From positions 1 through 64,000 of the forward strand of contig CAZRGP010000006.1 in the NCBI GenBank assembly GCA_964599695.1: a stretch of DNA of 64,000 bases, written 5' to 3'. A program made the position numbers and the translations under genes. Positions 61,920-64,000 of this stretch are shown here, piece by piece; the stretch's first letter is position 1, and every line of letters begins with the position of its first letter. The notes beneath the pieces were generated by a model that worked only from the letters and a program-made list of their open reading frames with translations, had not been told where the DNA came from and made no database searches. This DNA comes from RUG11783 sp964599695. Lineage in GTDB: Bacteria > Bacillota > Clostridia > Oscillospirales > Ruminococcaceae.

Positions 61920-62299
61920 TGCACGAGATGGGTATCGTCATCCACCTGGCAAAGACGCTGGATGACACTGCAAAAGAAGAACATCTGAGCCGTATCGGAT
62001 CCGTCACCCTGCAGGTAGGGGAAGTTTCGGGTATCATGACGGACTACTTTGTGGACTGCTGGAATTATTTCAAGTCCCGCTATCCCGTTCTTTCCGGTTC
62101 CGAGCTTCGTCTTGAGACGATCCCCGCTGTTACGATCTGCGGTGACTGCGGAAAGACCTACGAGACGGTCCGCTACGGGAAGGAATGCCCTTACTGTCAC
62201 AGCATGGAAACGTGGCTGCTCGAAGGAAACGAGTGCATCATCAAGGAGATCGAGGCAGAGAGCGAGGAGGATCCTCCTGCTCCCGATACATCGGCTTAG
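61919..62299 (+). CDS. hypA: HypA-type nickel chaperone
   Basis: HypA binds nickel through the N-terminal MHE (H2) and hands it over with HypB. The 126-residue protein starts MHEMGI and has a structural zinc site C74-x2-C77...C90-x2-C93. An acidic tail (EEDPPAPDTSA) is longer than usual. The ATG overlaps the stop of the oxidoreductase gene (TGATG). No hypC-F or hydrogenase structural genes are in the window, so the nickel enzyme served is unknown. Confidence 0.95.
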   Translation: MHEMGIVIHLAKTLDDTAKEEHLSRIGSVTLQVGEVSGIMTDYFVDCWNYFKSRYPVLSGSELRLETIPAVTICGDCGKTYETVRYGKECPYCHSMETWLLEGNECIIKEIEAESEEDPPAPDTSA

Positions 62300-62314
62300 A
62301 TGAAGGACAGACAA

Positions 62315-62345
62315 ACCGGCGCTGAGCGGATCGCTCAGCGCCGGT
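62315..62345. terminator. Hairpin between hypA and copA
   Basis: ACCGGCGCTGAGCG (62315-62328) pairs perfectly with CGCTCAGCGCCGGT (62332-62345). The tails are short (CGCTTTAC plus, TTTGTC minus). It probably stops both convergent transcripts. Confidence 0.75.
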
Positions 62346-62362
62346 CGCTTTACATTTTCTGA

Positions 62363-62572
62363 TTATTCGATGCCGAGAACGGTGTAATCCTTTGCCTCGA
62401 CGGCTGCCTTCAGTGTTTCATTCGCCACATCTGCGTTGAGTTCGACCACGGCCGTACCCTCCACATGGCTCACTTTGGCTTCTGCCACTTCATCGATCGC
62501 TTCGAGAGCCTTCTTCACTGTAGCTTCGCAGTGTGTGCACATCATTCCTTCGATCTTCATCGTCTTTGTCAT
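62363..62572 (-). other. Possible internal start giving a free HMA copper chaperone from copA
   Basis: Within copA, GGAGG stands 11 bases in front of an in-frame ATG at 62572. Translation from there gives a 69-residue HMA domain protein starting MTKTMKIEGMMCTHC, exactly like a stand-alone CopZ. Independent expression is a proposal; the same bases code in the ATPase frame. Confidence 0.45.
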
Positions 62573-64000
62573 TGCAGTATCTTCCTCCATATATGTTTTT
62601 TTATCCAAAAGCGTACCGTCTTCCTTTGTCTGTACGCGGTTTTTGATCGGTTTATCACGGCCGGGGTCGTGAACTTTCATCAGATTGAGCCTCAGCGCGT
62701 TGGAGACAACGCAGAAACTCGAAAGGCTCATCGCAGCCGCTCCCCACATGGGATTCATGCTCCAGCCGAACAGTTTCACATAAGCCCCCGCGGCAAGCGG
62801 GATAAGAAGTGTATTGTAGATCAGCGCCCAGAACAGATTCTCCACGATATTGGTGTAGGTGTTCCTGCTGATCCGGATCGCTGCGGATACGTCGGTCAGC
62901 TGTGATTTCATGAGCACCACATCCGCGGCGTCGATTGCCACATCTGTCCCGGCTCCGATGGCGATGCCAATCTCAGCCCTTGTCAGAGCCGGCGCGTCAT
63001 TGATGCCGTCTCCCACCATGGCGACTTTTCCTTTTTCCTGCAGCTTGCGGATCACTTCTTCCTTTCCGTTGGGGAGTACGCCTGCAACCACTTCATCCAC
63101 ACCTGCCTGCTTTCCGATGGCGGCAGCTGTGCGCTCGTTGTCACCGGTCAGCATCACCACATGGATCCCCATACCTTTCAGTTCCGAGATCGCACGTGCG
63201 GAATCCTCTTTCATGGTGTCGGCTACAGCGATGATTCCAAGAAGTTTCCCGTCTTTCGAGAAGAACAGCGGAGTTTTCCCTTCTCCCGCAAGCCTCTCAT
63301 AGCGTTCGGATAAATAGTCGGACACCGCAGCATGCTGTTTCATGAAGGTGAAACTGCCTCCCAGGATCTCCGCTCCTTCCACTTTTGCCTTCAGTCCGTT
63401 TCCGGGCAGAGACAGGAACTGTTCGGAATCAAAAAGAGGTATCTCCTTGGCGGCTGTGTATTGCATCACAGCTTTTGCCAGCGGGTGTTCGCTCTTCTGC
63501 TCGAGGGAACCTGCCAGTCCAAGAAGTTCCGTTTCACTTACTCCTTCAGCTGGGATCACATCCGTAACGCTGGGCTCTCCCCTGGTGATCGTACCGGTCT
63601 TGTCGAGAGCTACGATCTGGACGGTCCCGGTCTCCTGAAGCGCCTCCGCGTTCTTAAAAAGGATCCCGTTTCTCGCTCCGACACCGTTACCGACCATGAT
63701 GGCGACCGGTGTGGCGAGTCCCAGCGCACAGGGGCAGCTGACCACCAGCACGCAGATCCCTCTAGCAAGGGCGTAACCGAAACTCTGTCCCAACAGCAGC
63801 CAGACCATCGTGGTGATCACAGCTATTGCAATGACCACCGGAACGAAGTACCCTGAGATGGTATCCGCCAGTTTGGCTACCGGTGCTTTTGTGGCTGCGG
63901 CATCGCTCACCATCTGGATGATCTGGGCAAGTGTGGTGTCTTCGCCCACCTTCGTCGCGCGGCAGCGGAGGAATCCGGACTGATTCAGCGTTGCGCTGGA
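62363..64000 (-). CDS. copA: Copper-translocating P-type ATPase with a C-terminal HMA domain (5' end cut)
   Basis: The frame runs from beyond the window edge to 62363, 545 codons visible. The visible part holds the TGES-side strand (KVGEDTTLAQI), the CPC ion motif in VVSCPCALGLATP, DKTGT, the TGDN loop, GDGINDAPAL, and helices 7-8 with SSFCVVSNALRLN, so it is a Cu(I) P1B-ATPase. An HMA domain with MCTHC lies after the last helix, at the extreme C-terminus, joined by a charged linker. Most CopA proteins have HMA domains at the N-terminus, which cannot be seen here. It may be regulated by a copper repressor upstream, not in view. Confidence 0.93.
   Translation of the reverse strand, partial: SSATLNQSGFLRCRATKVGEDTTLAQIIQMVSDAAATKAPVAKLADTISGYFVPVVIAIAVITTMVWLLLGQSFGYALARGICVLVVSCPCALGLATPVAIMVGNGVGARNGILFKNAEALQETGTVQIVALDKTGTITRGEPSVTDVIPAEGVSETELLGLAGSLEQKSEHPLAKAVMQYTAAKEIPLFDSEQFLSLPGNGLKAKVEGAEILGGSFTFMKQHAAVSDYLSERYERLAGEGKTPLFFSKDGKLLGIIAVADTMKEDSARAISELKGMGIHVVMLTGDNERTAAAIGKQAGVDEVVAGVLPNGKEEVIRKLQEKGKVAMVGDGINDAPALTRAEIGIAIGAGTDVAIDAADVVLMKSQLTDVSAAIRISRNTYTNIVENLFWALIYNTLLIPLAAGAYVKLFGWSMNPMWGAAAMSLSSFCVVSNALRLNLMKVHDPGRDKPIKNRVQTKEDGTLLDKKTYMEEDTAMTKTMKIEGMMCTHCEATVKKALEAIDEVAEAKVSHVEGTAVVELNADVANETLKAAVEAKDYTVLGIE

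Noticed and set aside
1..64000. CRISPR arrays, rRNA and tRNA genes, prophage genes
   Set aside because: No regularly spaced repeats, no rRNA or tRNA-like sequence and no phage structural genes were seen on reading either strand; small RNAs could have been missed.

Overview
The window looks like a stretch of chromosome from an anaerobic Bacillota, most likely a member of Clostridia. The pointers are TGnTATAAT-type promoters, strong AGGAGG ribosome-binding sites with frequent TTG/GTG starts, RNase Y, HemZ, RqcP and a SpoVB/YtgP-type flippase, a glycyl radical enzyme with its activase, and HypA/HypB maturation factors. Overall base composition is moderately GC-rich. This placement rests on gene content only; no rRNA, tRNA or CRISPR array was found to anchor it.

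Layout. 1-835: part of an IS200/IS605-type element (divergent tnpB, cut by the window edge, and tnpA) that abuts a membrane-anchored alpha/beta hydrolase (844-1806). 2025-23315: almost entirely minus-strand housekeeping genes. These are recG-tex-DD-carboxypeptidase; rny; malQ, rlmH, walJ, murA and a LysM/G5/M23 endopeptidase; divIC-like, rqcP, hup and a SpoVB-like flippase; a zinc-ribbon coiled-coil protein; and a nucleoside kinase-hemZ-MBL hydrolase operon. The one plus-strand gene here is a FliB-like CxxxCC protein at 9572. 23440-28555 (plus): sfsA, a GH3 beta-glucosidase, a small membrane protein and a beta-CASP RNA-processing hydrolase. 28631-31894 (minus): an OPA-like transporter and a large GT-C-like membrane protein.

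32021-38294 (plus) is a compact cell-surface glycan cluster: WecE-type sugar aminotransferase, WbqC protein, split transketolase (two genes), GT4 glycosyltransferase and Wzx-type flippase. A polyprenyl-phosphate GT2 gene (minus) follows. 39449-41579 is an ATP-grasp / phosphoesterase / CYTH operon with overlapping stops and starts. 41672-44045 holds a PrsW protease, an esterase, a DUF4298 protein and an anchored hypothetical. 44150-48097 carries a two-TM coiled-coil protein translationally coupled to a membrane-associated Hsp70/actin-fold ATPase, then a Mn-type CDF transporter.

48159-57467 (minus) holds glyA, the yjjI/yjjW glycyl radical pair, an ECF S component, an unknown gene, glmM, an AIM24-family protein, plsC and an acyl-AMP ligase. 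57777-62299 (plus) is an unusual operon of two tandem hypB genes, a 929-residue Fe-S flavoprotein oxidoreductase and hypA. The window ends inside a copper P-type ATPase (minus) whose metal-binding HMA domain is at the C terminus and has its own internal ribosome-binding site and ATG.

The parts most worth attention are the nickel-chaperone/flavoprotein operon (57777-62299), the membrane Hsp70-like pair (44150-46944), the glycan cluster with a split transketolase (32021-38294), the ATP-grasp/phosphoesterase/CYTH operon (39449-41579), and the possible internally initiated copper chaperone inside copA.
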